Positions 10,083-23,237 are shown, numbered from the stretch's first letter. The stretch is DNA of 64,000 nucleotides from Ischnura elegans (GCF_921293095.1 NC_060251.1:88584566-88648565); one strand, 5' to 3'. Notes: a model not told the origin generated them from the sequence alone. Numbers and translations: made by a program.

Positions 10083-11125
10083 AGCCAGGAATCGCTCTAT
10101 CCTGTTCTTACTCTGAGGTCACAGCACAGTGGAGAAAGGACGACTTCACGGAGCTGGCCAGCACGTCACGAATGAATGTAGTCGCCCACGGCGTCAAGTC
10201 GGTTCATTCCCGAAGGAGCATGACTTCCTCCTTCGCAGGTGGTGGTGGTACTACTGGCCGCTGGCGTTATTTTTACGTCGCCTCTCGCAGCCGGTGACGT
10301 AAGAGATTGCCTTCATCTATGGGCAACTTCTTACCGCCCCTCCTTCACTCCCTCCCGCATCGCAAGGAATGTTTCTTTCAATTGTCTTCATTCGTTTGAA
10401 ATCATGCACGCCGGCGCGCGCGTCAATTGTTCAGATCTGCTCTTAATCGGACGGGAGTGGCCCCTCTCGTCATGTCATAACCCCCTCGCCAGTGTGTCTT
10501 CGGCCGGGACGAATGTTTATTATAGGCGGCGCGGTGTTTTTCGTGGACGTAAAGAGTACTTGAGTGGGTATCCATAAGTCCAAGAGGTTCTTCCGGGTCA
10601 AAGGATTCGTTGACCGCGGTTGCCTCCATACTCAGCATGCATGTGGATGAATTTTTTTCTCGAGCTCTTATAAATTGGGTCGTTTACGAGCCGCATCACT
10701 GATTCGGTTCCGTCACGTGTTCTTCTCTTGATTCATCTACTATCGGATCATAAAAAATGAATGCCATGAGCGAAGATGTTCATTTGAGAAATCCTTATAG
10801 CTAATTTCTTGAGAGAATGTTAAGCTGAGAAATGCTTGAGGGATTCTTGTATTGTTATTTACTTCGAGCGAAGGTCTGTGGCGTATTTTCGACAGATAAC
10901 TCTGCTGTTTAACTTCAGTGGTTTGACCCTTGGCAATTTCCCTTAAATATTTTGTTCACTTAAAAAGTTCAGAGTAACATTGTGTTGCCTCATATTGTCA
11001 TATGAGTTGATATCTTTATGTTATACAAAGGCGGTATTTTTGTAGAGATATTCGAAATAAACATTTATTTGTCTTGCAGTTGTTGATAGAGATAGGTTCA
11101 GAAGATTCTGTTTTTTATAGTTTTG
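10083..11125. other. Unassigned; GC-rich to about 10600 then AT-rich
   Basis: The frame 10239-10577 is open only because of GC content; no domain is recognisable. No repeat recognised. Confidence 0.35.
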
Positions 11126-11138
11126 TGTCGTAGTGAAT

Positions 11139-12105
11139 TGTCTAGGGTCAGACCCGAAATCCTTGTAGCTTCTCCATGATAAGGTTCTTGTTATTTCTAT
11201 AGGTACGTAATGATCTAGATTGCTAAAGTTTTTCCGATTTTTAACTTAACCATAAAAATGTCAAAATAATCATGAAATTTGAAAAAAATAGCTAAAATAT
11301 CATGGCGCAGTTCGTGGTGGTTGATATCAAGAAATAATCTGCCCAAATTGTACGGCTGAATTTTTGCGGAGAAAATGCCCTTCTGGATTATAGATATTTG
11401 AGGATAAATACAGAACGTAATGATATGGTCGCCAATTAATGATTTCTCGTTTTCAATCAATAATATATTTCGACTACTCTAACGTAAATGTACCAAATTC
11501 TTTGGTTGAGTGATATCATTAACCGGGGGATATGGGCTGGTGTTCTGTATTCTTGCTACAATTTCCTATAGTTCCGTGTCAGCAATGAACTTTGTATACC
11601 TTTCGTTAAAGTTTGAAGTAGCTGTACTCTATATCGCTTATGCTCTACCATTTATCTTTTACCTCTTCGTTTTAAATTTTTAACTAATTTAAAAATACAC
11701 GGATTCATAAAGGGTTATAATTTTTCCAAGTTCAAGGAATCCGCATTACCCTGCGCTACCCTTGATATTCTTCGCCTGCAGTTGTAGATTAACGCTTCGC
11801 GGAGAGGTCTGGTCGCCAATAAGATCTTAGATTTTCCAGGCGTATGAAGTTCAGAAAGGATTCTCGGATTTTCCATTGAGTAATCGGCTCCATGTCTCCC
11901 TACGTTTTGATAAACGGCTAGCTCTTCATTCTCAGGGAGCCGCCTGAATGCCGCCTCTCAAATTGGTCTGGTATACGTACACCCCTTCCATGGTAAATTG
12001 CCTAAGGCCAGACCCTAATCAAATCCTTGTAGCTTCCCCATGATTGTCCATATGTACTCATTATTTCTATGCTTATTAATCGAGATTGCTAAATTTTTGG
12101 CATGT
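11139..12105 (+). repeat. Diverged direct repeats, first pair
   Basis: 11139-11235 and 11998-12105 share the order GGTCAGACCC / GGCCAGACCC, AAATCCTTGTAGCTTC, CATGAT, TTATTTCTAT and GATTGCTAAA. Separated by about 0.86 kb. Confidence 0.7.
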
Positions 12106-12146
12106 TTCACTTTGCCGTAATCACAACAATTTCAACATGAAATGAA

Positions 12147-12608
12147 TTTGCCTTGCGTTTATCCCGATTAGACTCATTCTTTATAGCATGGCTCTCTACT
12201 AAGTCTTTCTTGCACCATGCTCAGAGTGAAAACCCGGTGGACAACCCGGGAATCCTTTCTGAGCTGGTCACCAATAAGTCTCCGGACGCGTAGTGGTTGG
12301 CGATCGCATTGTGTGGAAGTGCCTGGAAAACGAGTGAGTCGGGGAATCTTACCAGGAAAGCCGGGATATTATCCGACAGCGGGCAGTGCTCGCGTCTTAT
12401 CCTCCAAGGTGCCTCAATATCTCTCGGATGAGTTCGACGTGGGTAGGGGGCAGCTGCACTTCGCATTGAGCTCCCATTGTCTAGCCTTGGCCTTCCCACC
12501 GCCTTGCGCGTTGTGTAAGCGACTTGTTTTCCTTACGTTTAACCCGATAAGACTCATTATTTAGCATGGATCGCTACTAAGGCTGCTTTGCACCTTGCTT
12601 AGAAAGGG
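12147..12608 (+). repeat. Diverged direct repeats, second pair
   Basis: 12147-12232 and 12527-12608 share CCGATTAGACTCATT / CCGATAAGACTCATT, TAGCATGG, CTACTAAG and TTGCACC in order. The GC-rich sequence between them (12217-12500) has spurious frames on both strands. Confidence 0.65.
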
Positions 12609-13488
12609 GAGACTTCACAGATGATTCTCTAGCTCTTCTTTCGAGAGCATTTTTCAAGTTCGCGGTAAACAATCAGTCGTCGTCTTTAGAAGGTACGGGT
12701 GTAGAATGAAATGATTACCTAAGTCTCCAGTTAATAGGTAGTTATAGAAAAATAATGTACCTTACTGAATATGTTGACTTAAAAACCTTTTCATACATTT
12801 TTGAGCGCAAATTGGATTTGAACTTAATAGTATTGTTGTGATTATGGGCGGCTATATAATTACGCCCCATTCAAGTTTGTGGTCGGTGATGAAGGGAATC
12901 CGTTTTTTGTTTGTCAATTCTCCTCTTCGTTATTAATTAGGTATCAACAAGCATAGGGGATGTATGTGTTTATGTGTGAATAAGTGTAATGCATTATAAA
13001 TATTCCTGCTATTACATAACTATTTATTTTCCACGGTAAAAATTTCATGTGGTTTTCAGTTTTAGTCTTGGCAGTAAAATAGTAACAAGTACCTACTGTT
13101 ACTATTAGGTACTCTTTGAAAAACTTAAATTCGTATTTTAGGTGGCTCTAGTTTCTTGCTATGCCTACCAGTCTTACATTTAGTAGCCCTAAAGTGCTTA
13201 CGTTGCCTTTCTCAGACACTTGTTTTCTTCCCCGTGAATATCCTAAAGTGAGCGACTGCAACCCTTTATCATGCATATCCGCCTAAACGACCCAGTGATA
13301 TCGCATTCAGTCCTTAATCGCAAGTTCCCCGCTACACTGGTGTTATACAATTAATATATGAACGTCAATTCAAAATGGTAATTCGACAATTTTATTCGTT
13401 ATGTATGTCAATACCATATGGTATTGTCATATGCCAATGGTATTAGTCGACGAAGAAAGATTTAGTGTTTTCCCGACGAATAGACTTC

Positions 13489-13627
13489 GTGAAATATTCT
13501 CGGGATCGCCACCGGTTCAGGAAATGCATAACTGCCGACGTTTCGATGTCCGTCTCGGCCATCATCCTCAGGAAACGTCGGCAGCTATGCAGTTCCTGAT
13601 CCGGTGGCGATCCCGAGAACATTTCAC
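13489..13627. repeat. Fold-back element, nearly perfect arms
   Basis: GTGAAATATTCTCGGGATCG to TGCCGACGTTTCGATG pairs with CGTCGGCAGCTATGCAGTTC to CGATCCCGAGAACATTTCAC. Arms about 60 bp, near identical, implying a recent insertion. Same family as 7766-7912. Confidence 0.85.
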
Positions 13628-13628
13628 T

Positions 13629-16600
13629 AACGGCATTAGTTGACCTTAGGTTACTAGCAATTATTTATATTCCTATTCATTCACACTCGAGATTGTGAAC
13701 AACTCTATGAAAGTTGTCTGAATAGTTTTCAATGCTAGCATTCAGGGCTTCGAGGTTTATGAAGTGTCCTGTGAATCAGTTTTAGATATTTCGCAGAAAG
13801 TGCAGGGAGTTATCTTTTGGGACTCTTCTATCCTGAAACTGCTTCGGGCTTTCTTTCTCAGGAAGTGCAGGCGTTATCGAATGAAGATATGTCTCTTTTG
13901 AATTGTGTTTACAGTACGAGATTCCAACGGGTGGTATTCTCGGATATCTCGAAGCGAGTGCACTCGGTTGCTTTGATTAGAAAACTAAGAGTCAGCCGCC
14001 GTTCCTGGAATCTAAACTTCGCGGCCTCTTGTGAGTGATTTACTCTGGCCTCGCTCCACGACCCTTTCTCCACTGTATATGCCCCGTCCTTCCGTTCTCT
14101 TCGCGTACGCATGACGGTGGCATATGTCGGAAACTTCGCTTTGGCGCGGTAATAGGCATAGGTGTAATTTCTTCATCATGCAGATAATACTGCATCCACG
14201 CGTTTGTCAGTTTTTATAATCAAGGTTTAAGGTACGAGAGATACGTATCACGCGTAATTATATTCGTGGTTTAATAATTTAAATAGATTTTGTAATCATA
14301 CGCATATTTATTTTCCTCTATAACTCGTAATTTAAAATGGAAAATTTGTAAGTTTCTCATAGGCAACTTTTTAATTAATTTTTTAGTAAGGTATTAAATT
14401 GTACCCTCCATCCATACTGCGTCCATTAATGAATTCATCATAATATTTTCCCATTATCCAGCATTTCTCTTCATGTGCTAGAGGATTCCTCATTTTTCAA
14501 GTATGCAAAATCTTGCAAAATTATCGTGTGCGAAAACATAAAAACGATAATATTGGTCGCAAAAACAAATACAAGCGTATAGTATAGCCCTCGGTGCTCC
14601 AATTAATTTCCAAAAAAATTTCCACCATCTTTATCTCGCGCCATATTGGTAGTTTTATTGCATTACGGGTGTATTTAACGACATCATTGTATATTTTCAG
14701 GAGTGTAATTTAAGTATTGGTTCTTATGATAATTAGCCATCATAAATGACTCCGTATACACTCAAAAACTTGTAGTAAATTTATTGCATCCGCCGTTTTG
14801 GGTCATATATGTGGGTAGAAATTTACCGTCGCCGTATTTGGTTTGACCGACGCGTAACATTTCTTTTGTGGGATTTTGTTTTTAATGCCAATAGCTTATT
14901 TCTGTGGTATTTATTTTATACCCACACCCAAAGTCAACCACTAATGCTTGAGCATTTTAGTGTGAACCTTAATATCTAAACTTTAGTTTTATTTGTTAGT
15001 GTATCTTGCGCATAAAAATAACATTTTAAATAAAAATAAATATCACATTTTTCTAAGGCTATGCGATGCGCGTTTGCTTGAAAAAGGCCGCAATGAAATA
15101 ATTTTATGTTCCCTAATGAACGTTTTGTGGCCTGAACTAAAAGTTTTAATGGTCTAAAGACTCAAATTTACCGTGATTAATCATAGTCATTGCGCTCCAG
15201 ATGATTGCAATGCGTAATGGGATCTGTAAGAATGAAATGAGTGCCGTAGAGATGATATATTCATAAAAATTACGTAGATTCTAAATAATGATTCTGTATT
15301 TTCTCATGCTGCTGCTGATTCTCGTATATTCAAAGTGGTGTTAAGCCGCGGACTGTTGGCTGCCAGTCTCTAGAGGTCATTCAATAATTTCGTTATCAAC
15401 CCACCGAGGAATTAAACTGCTCAAAATCCTGGCCGAGTTCGGCATCCTCAATCCCTCGCCCAGTGAAGACTTAGAACTAACTTGGCCAACACCTGTGAAT
15501 TGTCCTAGTCAATTAAAGTCTGGAGAATGGGCGCCCTTTGGGAACTTCCGTGTTTCTCGCGGTTGATATATTGCCGCACCTAATGCATATAACTGCTAGT
15601 GAAGAGTTGTCGTTACAGGCCATGTTTGACGGTAATGGTTTTTGTTGATTCGAATCATTATGAGTATTTTTTGTTTTACATTTTTATTTTGGGTAATACA
15701 TAGCGGCTTTGTCCTCTTTAAGTTTCAGTTATTTAATTTAACGAATGGTCTGATGTCGCTGTGATGCCGATTTATAGTGGTGTTTGTTATAACATGAGAA
15801 GAGTGCAAGTTCATATTTAAAATAACGAATATAAATCAATGAGTTGTAGCTTAACATTGTTTTAGGGCATATTAAATTTTTTGAATGGTGAAGTATTTCT
15901 GAATTTATAGAGATATTGCCGGATAGTGAAAAGGGCTGTCGTCGTGTCAAGGTAATTCCAGAAGTAAAAGAGGAAAAATAGTGTTGTGAGTCTTTATGGT
16001 ATTTTCGTTCGCTTAATAGCACGCCGTGTCCGGTTTGAGTAGCAAAGACCTTTTTTCGTGGCTCCTGGCTTTCCGTTCAGAGGAAAAAAATCATCCTTCA
16101 GCACTCACATGAAAGTCAAATGTTGACAGCACCCATTACTTATTTTTTCCGTCAGGTGTCTGGGTCCATCCTCGAAGAAGACTTCCGACAGGTGAGGGGA
16201 ATTATTGTGTATGAGCCTTTAGGAAATACTTTTTTGTTAGCTCAATGAATAAGATGTCTGAAGATGTTATTTCGTTTGGGAATTTAATTTTAAATGTCCC
16301 CCGAAATGATTTCACTGTAATTTACAGCAATTTTCAGTTTTTTACGTCTATTTTTTAAATTTGGTTAAATTTTATTTTAAAAATACATTTATTTTAATTC
16401 TGTAAAATTAATACAGTAAACAAGGATTACATACCCTTATATACGAAATGTTAACTTTCACTTAATGGTTGAGTTCTTGACACCCAAAGAATTTGTCGGT
16501 ATTTTGGTCTCCTCAGAGGAACGTGTTGTTTTTTTTTACGGAATAAATTTTCTTAATTGTGAAGTACGTAATTGAGTGATTTTTTTCACATGAGTTTACG

Positions 16601-17537
16601 CCGTGCGGATTTTAAATTAATATCTGATAAAGGGATGAATTCTCATTCCTGTTTCCCGGAAATGATGTGATGTGCGATAATTGCATAGTTTTCATTGCTA
16701 ATACAACACGTAGGAGAGGATAGTTTTCTTAGAGTAATCTGGATTGTTTTGTCGAATTCTGACCATGAATTAACGCTAGGGAAATCATAATTTGGATGCT
16801 TCCTTGTTTATATTCATGCAACTCGTTTGCGCATGCATTGTTGGAAACTGAAACCAGCTACCTGAGGCACCCTTTGTGCATAGAAATATGAGAGAGATTA
16901 TCAGCAAGGTCCTCTCATGAAATATGTGAAGTGACTTTACCTTTTTGCGAAAGCGTTACATTTAAGGGAGCTTCAAGTAGGTACTCAAGTTAGTTATGAA
17001 CCGTCGTAGTTCCCTTCCAAGGAATAATTTCATGTTTAGTGTGGGATTGTAAATGATGTTGTGATTCCAAAGGAGTTTTTAAAAATAGCTTACGTCTCCG
17101 GTAAATTAATCTCGTTAAAGTGATGCCCGCCGTTCCCAGTTATTTCAAAGTTGTCTTTGGGGACAGAGCTCAATGTGTTTATTCAAGTCATATCTTTGCT
17201 TTTTTCCTTACTTCCATGCCTTCCTTGTGCATTTTCTGGGAACTTCAAATCGGATTTTCGAAAGAAATTAACTTTGCGATTGTTTTTTGTCTCACTACGG
17301 CAGTCTTCCAAATATCCAAGGCTGAAATTCTTCTTTCAAGCTTTCATTCGCCTTTTATTATTTTTCTTTCCATCGCAGTCAATGTCTCACTCGTCGGGCT
17401 GACTCGCAAGTGCAGTTTTCTTATGCATTCCTCGACGTCACTTCAAAAGAGCTTCTCGAAGCAGGCATGACTCAGTTAAGGAACATCATGAGTTTGGCGG
17501 AAAAATTACCCTGCATGTCTAGATGTTGTTTCTTTGC
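13629..17537. other. Unassigned 3.9-kb AT-rich stretch
   Basis: No gene, tRNA, palindrome or repeat recognised. A short frame at 17120-17470 has no recognisable domain and no splice context. Confidence 0.4.
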
Positions 17538-17737
17538 AACGACAGCCGTAAAATTCTTTCTACATCTCTGGAGATGAGTAGCAATTCGTTTTCCTCTATC
17601 CCTAATTTTTAAGGTGCATTCAGTTGGGTTATTTATATATAACGACAGCCGTAAAATTCTTTCTACATCTCTGGAGATGAGTAGCAATTCGTTTTCTTCT
17701 ATCCCTAATTTTTAAGGTGCATTCAGTTGGGTTATTT
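17538..17737 (+). repeat. Recent tandem duplication, period 103 bp
   Basis: 17538-17640 and 17641-17737 both begin AACGACAGCCGTAAAATTCT and both contain CATCTCTGGAGATGAGTAGC. I see only a C/T change near 17594/17697 and divergence at the very end. Confidence 0.95.
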
Positions 17738-18060
17738 TGGAAGATGTGTATATTCATCGGTATGGCCTACAAATTTTTAACTTTGATTTGATGGCTATAG
17801 TTGTAAAACGTAGTTTATAGGTTCTCTACAGTTAGGTATGCTCTTCACTTTGATATTTTGTCGCATTTTTGTTCAAGCTTCTATCCCTTCTGTAACCCAT
17901 CTCCTGATTTAATGCCAATATTTAGTATTTTATCGGATTACGGCTCTGTGACAATTGTGGTGATTATAGCTTTCGATGACGTTAGAAATGTATGTATCAA
18001 CGATGATTGAGATCCTAAATGAATAGTAATTGATGGAATGATTCTTAGGAATATTCATAT

Positions 18061-18950
18061 ATATTCGAATGAAGATTTTATTTTCTATAAATCCGAGCAC
18101 CATAAAAAAACATTCCTTTTCCATCGCTCTCCGCTTGCTAAATCTGTGACGTAATTGCATCCATCTAATGCTAATCTACAATTTTATTAATTTTATTATG
18201 CAGGTTTATTGCATGATTAATGCATGTCTTTCACTCTCTGTTTAACTTTAAATGGGTAAGTGTCGTGGCTAACATTATATACTATTCAAAAGGAAGATTA
18301 GGAAATTGAGCGCTCATATCTTTTAAGCTCCGGGTAAGTAAACGGGCCTTCCCTTGTATATAGCTGATCCTCGTGTTCGTAAATCTGCCTTAACTCAATT
18401 CCATCATTGGAGGTTTTTATGGTCCACGGTAGTTTGTCTTTTATGCCCGTTATTAAGGTAGCCTCGGGCATGTGCTTCTGGGCCCCTGATATATTGCCTT
18501 TTTTGGACGAGAATCCGTCTTGACCCGCGGTGTATTTTTTGCCGTTGAAGCTGCACCGGCGTGGAAAAAGGTATGGGTTTCCTGCGCACTGCGTCACTGA
18601 ATCCGAAGAGAAGGAAAGAAAAAGTAGCGGGTGAGGACGCGGCTGGTGAGCAGTGGTCGCAAAAAGACTTGGACGGTGGAACCCGAATTTTGTCCTCGTG
18701 TGCAATTGCACATGAGCACTTTTCCGGGTTAGTACAGCTTTGCGGATCTCGTGGATTCTGAGGGCCTTCTCAATGGAACCGCAATAAAACCCTGCTGTTA
18801 AGGCTGGCGCCTCTGTCTCCGAAAACTAGTCCACATCATAGGGCCAACCCCGAGTCTACTAAACACAAGAGAGTGAACCTTTCAGAATATAATTTTTTAG
18901 GATGTATACTCATAATTCAATCTTAAGTTCTCCCGTCATAATGCCGCCGT
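18061..18950. other. Unassigned, with a GC-richer patch and an open minus-strand frame
   Basis: A 137-codon minus-strand frame (18711-18298) is open, but it has no recognisable domain, no splice partners and atypical composition. I do not call it a gene. Confidence 0.3.
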
Positions 18951-19235
18951 AAATTCTACTTTCGTTCGCTCTCAACAGATGATTGATAGGCTGCGTTAAA
19001 AATCTATTAAATTCACCACGCGGTCTAATACTTCAAACTTGTCGCAAAGGTTTAGAGGAAAGGAGTATGGCCAACACATTTTAAACTTTTATTTGATGCT
19101 TTAGTTCGATTGAAAACAATACAAGCTTTTGTACGAAATAGATTAAAAAGTTCGGATGATGTCCGAAACGCTCACCAACTCCCTCTTAAAAAAAGAATGG
19201 TTTTCTTTTCCATCTGGTAAAAATTTACAAGTCTT

Positions 19236-19290
19236 GGCTTAAGGGCACTAATAAGGGCACTTGGCTTAAGGGCACTAAGGGCACTTATTG
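19236..19290 (+). repeat. Short tandem of AAGGGCACT-type units
   Basis: GGCTTAAGGGCACTAATAAG then GGCACTTGGCTTAAGGGCAC then TAAGGGCACTTATTG: a small local duplication. Confidence 0.7.
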
Positions 19291-20325
19291 CAGGTGTTTG
19301 GGATTTCTATCAAAGTACCCCAACTGCATACACACTGCCTCGTCGAGTCACTCTTCTACGAGTTTGTCCTATGGCTTCCTCCTTCTGACAATAACTCCTT
19401 CTGAGAATAGGTTTCTTGTCCTTAATAATTGAAAAAAGTTTTTTGGTTTAATATAAGACTTATACTTACTGTTGTGATTTAATCTAATAACCTTTAAATT
19501 AATATCAGACTTTCAATGACGTAAAATTTATTGACTCTTAAGACGTACATTACAATGTGTCTTACAACATACTGCCTTGCTGACATAACTGCTCACGGCT
19601 CACTTCTGCGGGCGCTGTTGACCAATAGTTGAAACACAGCTTATAGCCAACCTTTGTGTGAGGCACTCACAACACTAACAACGTGTTGCGGGATAAGTTT
19701 TTCTCTTTAAAATCCCTGGCACTCGGTTTTTAATCGTTGATGGTCATTTCGCACCATTGAGGCCACCGGCATGGACACCAGCACGCGCCTCAAAAGATAC
19801 CCCCGGATGCCGGCGCCATCTAATTCTTACTGTCAACATGCGTGTCTACTATGGCCAGCTCGGATAATTGTACTTCCGTTTGCTCTCAACAAGTGATAGA
19901 TCTTTCATGGGCCGCTTTCAAAATTTGTGTAATTCAATGCGTGGTCGTAGACTTCGTTCCTGAACGTGTTGCAAAGTGAAAGAGGAAAGAAGTATGACCT
20001 ACAAATTTTTATTTTTAATGTGATGGCCATGGTTCAAATGCCCACATACTAGGTTCTATCATAGAGTAAGTATATACTTACACTATGGTTATATACACTT
20101 ACGTATGCGCTGACGTGGGATACTTTGTCGCATTTTTGTTCATACTAGTATCCCTTCAATGATCCATCTCCTGAAACAAAGACAATATTTAGTAATATAT
20201 CCATCTATTGCGCAGTGACAAAGGTGGTGACTATGCCTTTTGGTGTAGTTGCAAATGAATGTAGATATTAGCGATAATTGAGATCATAAAAAATAATATT
20301 GACGGAATGTTTTTCATAAGGTTGC

Positions 20326-21470
20326 CAGAAATTTACTTAGAAACCCTATCTGCTGGCAAGGATGAGCTGTTTCCTTAAATTTCATTAACCACCTCAACGA
20401 CTGTGCATATTAATCTAAATTTCATTCTATAATCAAATCCATCCAATTAACATTTCAAAATGATTTAGGAAGAAAAAAATATGCGGTGAATACACTTGCG
20501 GTTAATATCTGTACGCATCCGCTATCTTCGAATTATTCCACGAGAAGTATGCCTCGTAGGACCGATATCCCTGACTCATGTCTGCGAATTCTCGTAATAA
20601 ATTAGCCCATTGGTTGACATGATCTCGGTCGTAGAAGTAGATGTACAAAACTGCCGTGAAATGTGTCAAATTAACCGTAGATGTATTTTTATGGTTTTAC
20701 TGTATATACGTGTAGACGTGATACAAGGATATATCGATAAAAATTGTTCTTTTTCAAAATTCGTTTAACTTTGACTTGTGTTTATTTAAATCATGGTATT
20801 GCTTCTTCATCAATTGAATCAGTCATTATATTATCATATCATTTGAGATAATTATTAAATTATATTGATCCAGTAGAGTGCTGATAATTTACGAATGCTC
20901 AAATGTGAGGGTAGGGGCTAGAGGTTTCTGCGGATATGTTCTAGAAGCGTAACTCGCTTCCTCCGCGTCGATATCGAGGAACTGCTCCTTGGGGAATGCT
21001 TCCACTACATCTGTGCTGACACCAGCGTGTAAGCATCATGTCGTTTTTTTTAATTTATGGTTTCACAAATGACTTTATAGGTCGAGGTTGCCGTTAATTG
21101 TCACTATAAATCTTGTTGAAGAAGAGTGTGTAATTACGGTTTACTTACGAGTTCGGCAGGAGTCGTAAACAAATTATTCTTCTCTTACGCTTCCGTACGT
21201 TCCGTCATTCTAGTAATTTATAGAGAATTTCCCCGAGCACAACTGCAATTGGCGTACTTAATGTCGGTTCGTCGTCCATTCACTATATATTTTCCTATTT
21301 TGATCATTTGGCGCATCCCAATCAAATGTGAGAAACATTCTCTAAGGCTATTGGTATTAAAACAGGTGGAGTACTCTTTAGATATAACAGGATGTGAAAA
21401 ATGCTGAGTATAGTTAATTCAAACGTATCATTGAAAATATTTATCTTAATGGTTACCCTATCCCCACAAT
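20326..21470. other. Unassigned AT-rich stretch
   Basis: A frame at 21126-21407 has no recognisable domain. Nothing else seen. Confidence 0.35.
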
Positions 21471-21709
21471 TTGGTGGGCCTAAAAATGACTTCATGTTAT
21501 AAAATCGGTGCGAAGTGCCTTTTCAAAATTATGGATTTCCAAAAATCCTGAAGAGAGAAGCCAAATTATTTTTAAATAGCAATCTCAGAATACATAAAAA
21601 ATATGTACAATTAGTAAAGTGGCGAGTTTTTTTGTGAAATTTGTCTAAAATGCACTTATTATTATTTCTTGTTAGAATTTCCTTGAGGTGAGATGGCCTT
21701 TTTGAGGCT
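21471..21709 (+). repeat. Direct repeat copy 1 (partner 22645-22881)
   Basis: Starts TTGGTGGGCCTAAAAATGAC and ends GTGAGATGGCCTTTTTGAGG, as does 22645-22881; highly similar throughout. Confidence 0.9.
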
Positions 21710-22244
21710 TGATATAATGATAGTATCTTTGGGTGCCTTACTTTGCCTCTCTGCATTTGTGATCAGATGATCCGGTCAGTTGAAATCATTCTTTCTCTGT
21801 GAATTTTGCGTTTCGTGCGTCTTGTAAGGGGATTGACGTTCGTCGAAGTTTACTTAGCTTGGCCTGGGTGCAGCACTCACCCTATCGGTGGCGTTCCTTT
21901 TGAAAGAGATCGCCAGGTGACGTAGGAGTCAATTGATCGGAATTGGTTCCAAGTGGTTCGTAGTCAAAGAAGCTTACTCCTCCTCTTCGCCGTCAAACAA
22001 AATATAAATTTGAACGAACAACTTTTATAGCCGTTTAATTCCACTTTAGGTGCAGTCACATTTTGTAAACGCTATTTTATTCTCATTCACGTCATTTTTG
22101 TTTAAAAAATAAAAAAACTGTGTTTAGGTGCACGAGAACTATTTTTATGGAGACTCATATGTATAGATTCCATTCAAAAATTGAACTAAATTATAAAACT
22201 GTACCAACTACTAAACGTGAGACTACATATTGACTAATGTTTAC

Positions 22245-22505
22245 TATTTGATTATTATAATTATTTTAGTATTCTACCTATTAAGGTAGGTTTCCATGGA
22301 GTGCTTAAGAAGAATTTCGGGAGCCTCCCCTTCCATCATGCGCTTCCCTCTTCAATTCACTGTAAGGCCTACTCCCTTTCATTCCATTTAAAACTCCTAT
22401 TCTCTTTCTTCCCCTCCCTCGTTTACCTAACATTCTACCCTCTAACACCGTTTTCAACATCCCCTCCCCGCTAAGTACTTCCTCCATCCAAACCTTCTGT
22501 CTCCT
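22245..22505 (-). mobile_element. LINE 3'-tail fragment (minus strand)
   Basis: Minus-strand translation gives MEEVLSGEGMLKTVLEGRML and GKRGRGRKRIGVLNGMK, the C-terminus typical of arthropod endonuclease-reverse transcriptase LINEs. A 3' end with CCTACCTTAATAGGTAGAAT and an AT-rich tail follows. Only the last 60-odd codons remain. Confidence 0.75.
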
Positions 22506-22517
22506 CCGTACTGAAGA

Positions 22518-22602
22518 TTTGGATCGAGGGAGTGCTTAGCGGGAAGGGGATGTTGAAAACGGTGTTAGACGGTTGAGTGTTAGGTTAACGAGGGAGTGGA
22601 AG
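22518..22602 (+). mobile_element. LINE 3'-tail fragment (plus strand), inverted against 22245-22505
   Basis: GAGGGAGTGCTTAGCGGGAA, GGGATGTTGAAAACGGTGTT and AACGAGGGAGTGG are the reverse complement of 22405-22475. The two pieces make a head-to-head palindrome. Confidence 0.7.
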
Positions 22603-22644
22603 GTATTATTTAATGTTAGGTAATATTTAATAAGCGTATACTAT

Positions 22645-22881
22645 TTGGTGGGCCTAAAAATGACTTCATGTTATAAAAGCGTTGCAGAGTGCCTTTTCAA
22701 AATTATGGATTTTCGAAAATCATGAAGAGGAAACGCCAAATATTTTAATAATAGCAATCTTAGAATGCATAAAAATATGTACAGTTTGGAAAGTGGTGAG
22801 TTTTTTTGTGAAATTTGTCGAAAGTATACCTATAATTATTTCTTGTTATAATTTCCGTGAGGTGAGATGGCCTTTTTGAGG
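22645..22881 (+). repeat. Direct repeat copy 2 (partner 21471-21709)
   Basis: See partner. Lies immediately beyond the opposed LINE fragments. Confidence 0.9.
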
Positions 22882-23237
22882 TGCGCATTTCGACCCACGC
22901 CATTTACAATTTCCGAGTGATTGGACGGGCCTCGGCCCCACGTGGCGGCCGTGAGTTACCACGAAACCTGTTGTGTCTCTGTCTCTATGCTGATGACCTT
23001 TACGCCAACGTCCCTGACCTTGCTCAAAGTGACCGCGAAAGAAGATTCGTTCCTACGTTTTCCTCCTTTAGTCAGCACCCGAGGCGGTGATGGCTGTTAA
23101 TGTTTTTTTAAACGCTCCTGCGTGATTGAAGCCCGAAGAGCTAGCTGTCTCTTAGTTTCGAAATTGAAAGTAATGCTCATAAGACGAGAGGTTAGGGAAA
23201 ATGGAATTCTCACTAGTGATGTAAATGCGCATGTTTC

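Larger units (their letters stand above)
17761..20325 (+). repeat. Dispersed repeat with three copies in direct orientation
   Basis: The fullest copy is 19865-20325. 17761-18060 matches its second part (TATGRCCTACAAATTTTTA, TTTGTCGCATTTTTGTTCA, CCATCTCCTGA, CAATATTTAGTA in order). 18951-19110 matches its first part (CGTTCGCTCTCAACA, GAGGAAAGGAGTATGGCC). Diverged copies of one unknown element. Confidence 0.7.

Noticed and set aside
10239..10577. 112-codon frame as a gene
   Set aside because: Open because of GC content; a minus-strand frame overlaps and there is no domain or splice evidence.
17120..17470. 116-codon plus-strand frame with hydrophobic segments
   Set aside because: T-rich DNA gives hydrophobic codons. 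A second frame overlaps on the same strand and no family is recognisable.
18298..18711. 137-codon minus-strand open frame
   Set aside because: No recognisable domain, no splice context and atypical composition; a frame of this length is expected by chance in a GC-richer patch.
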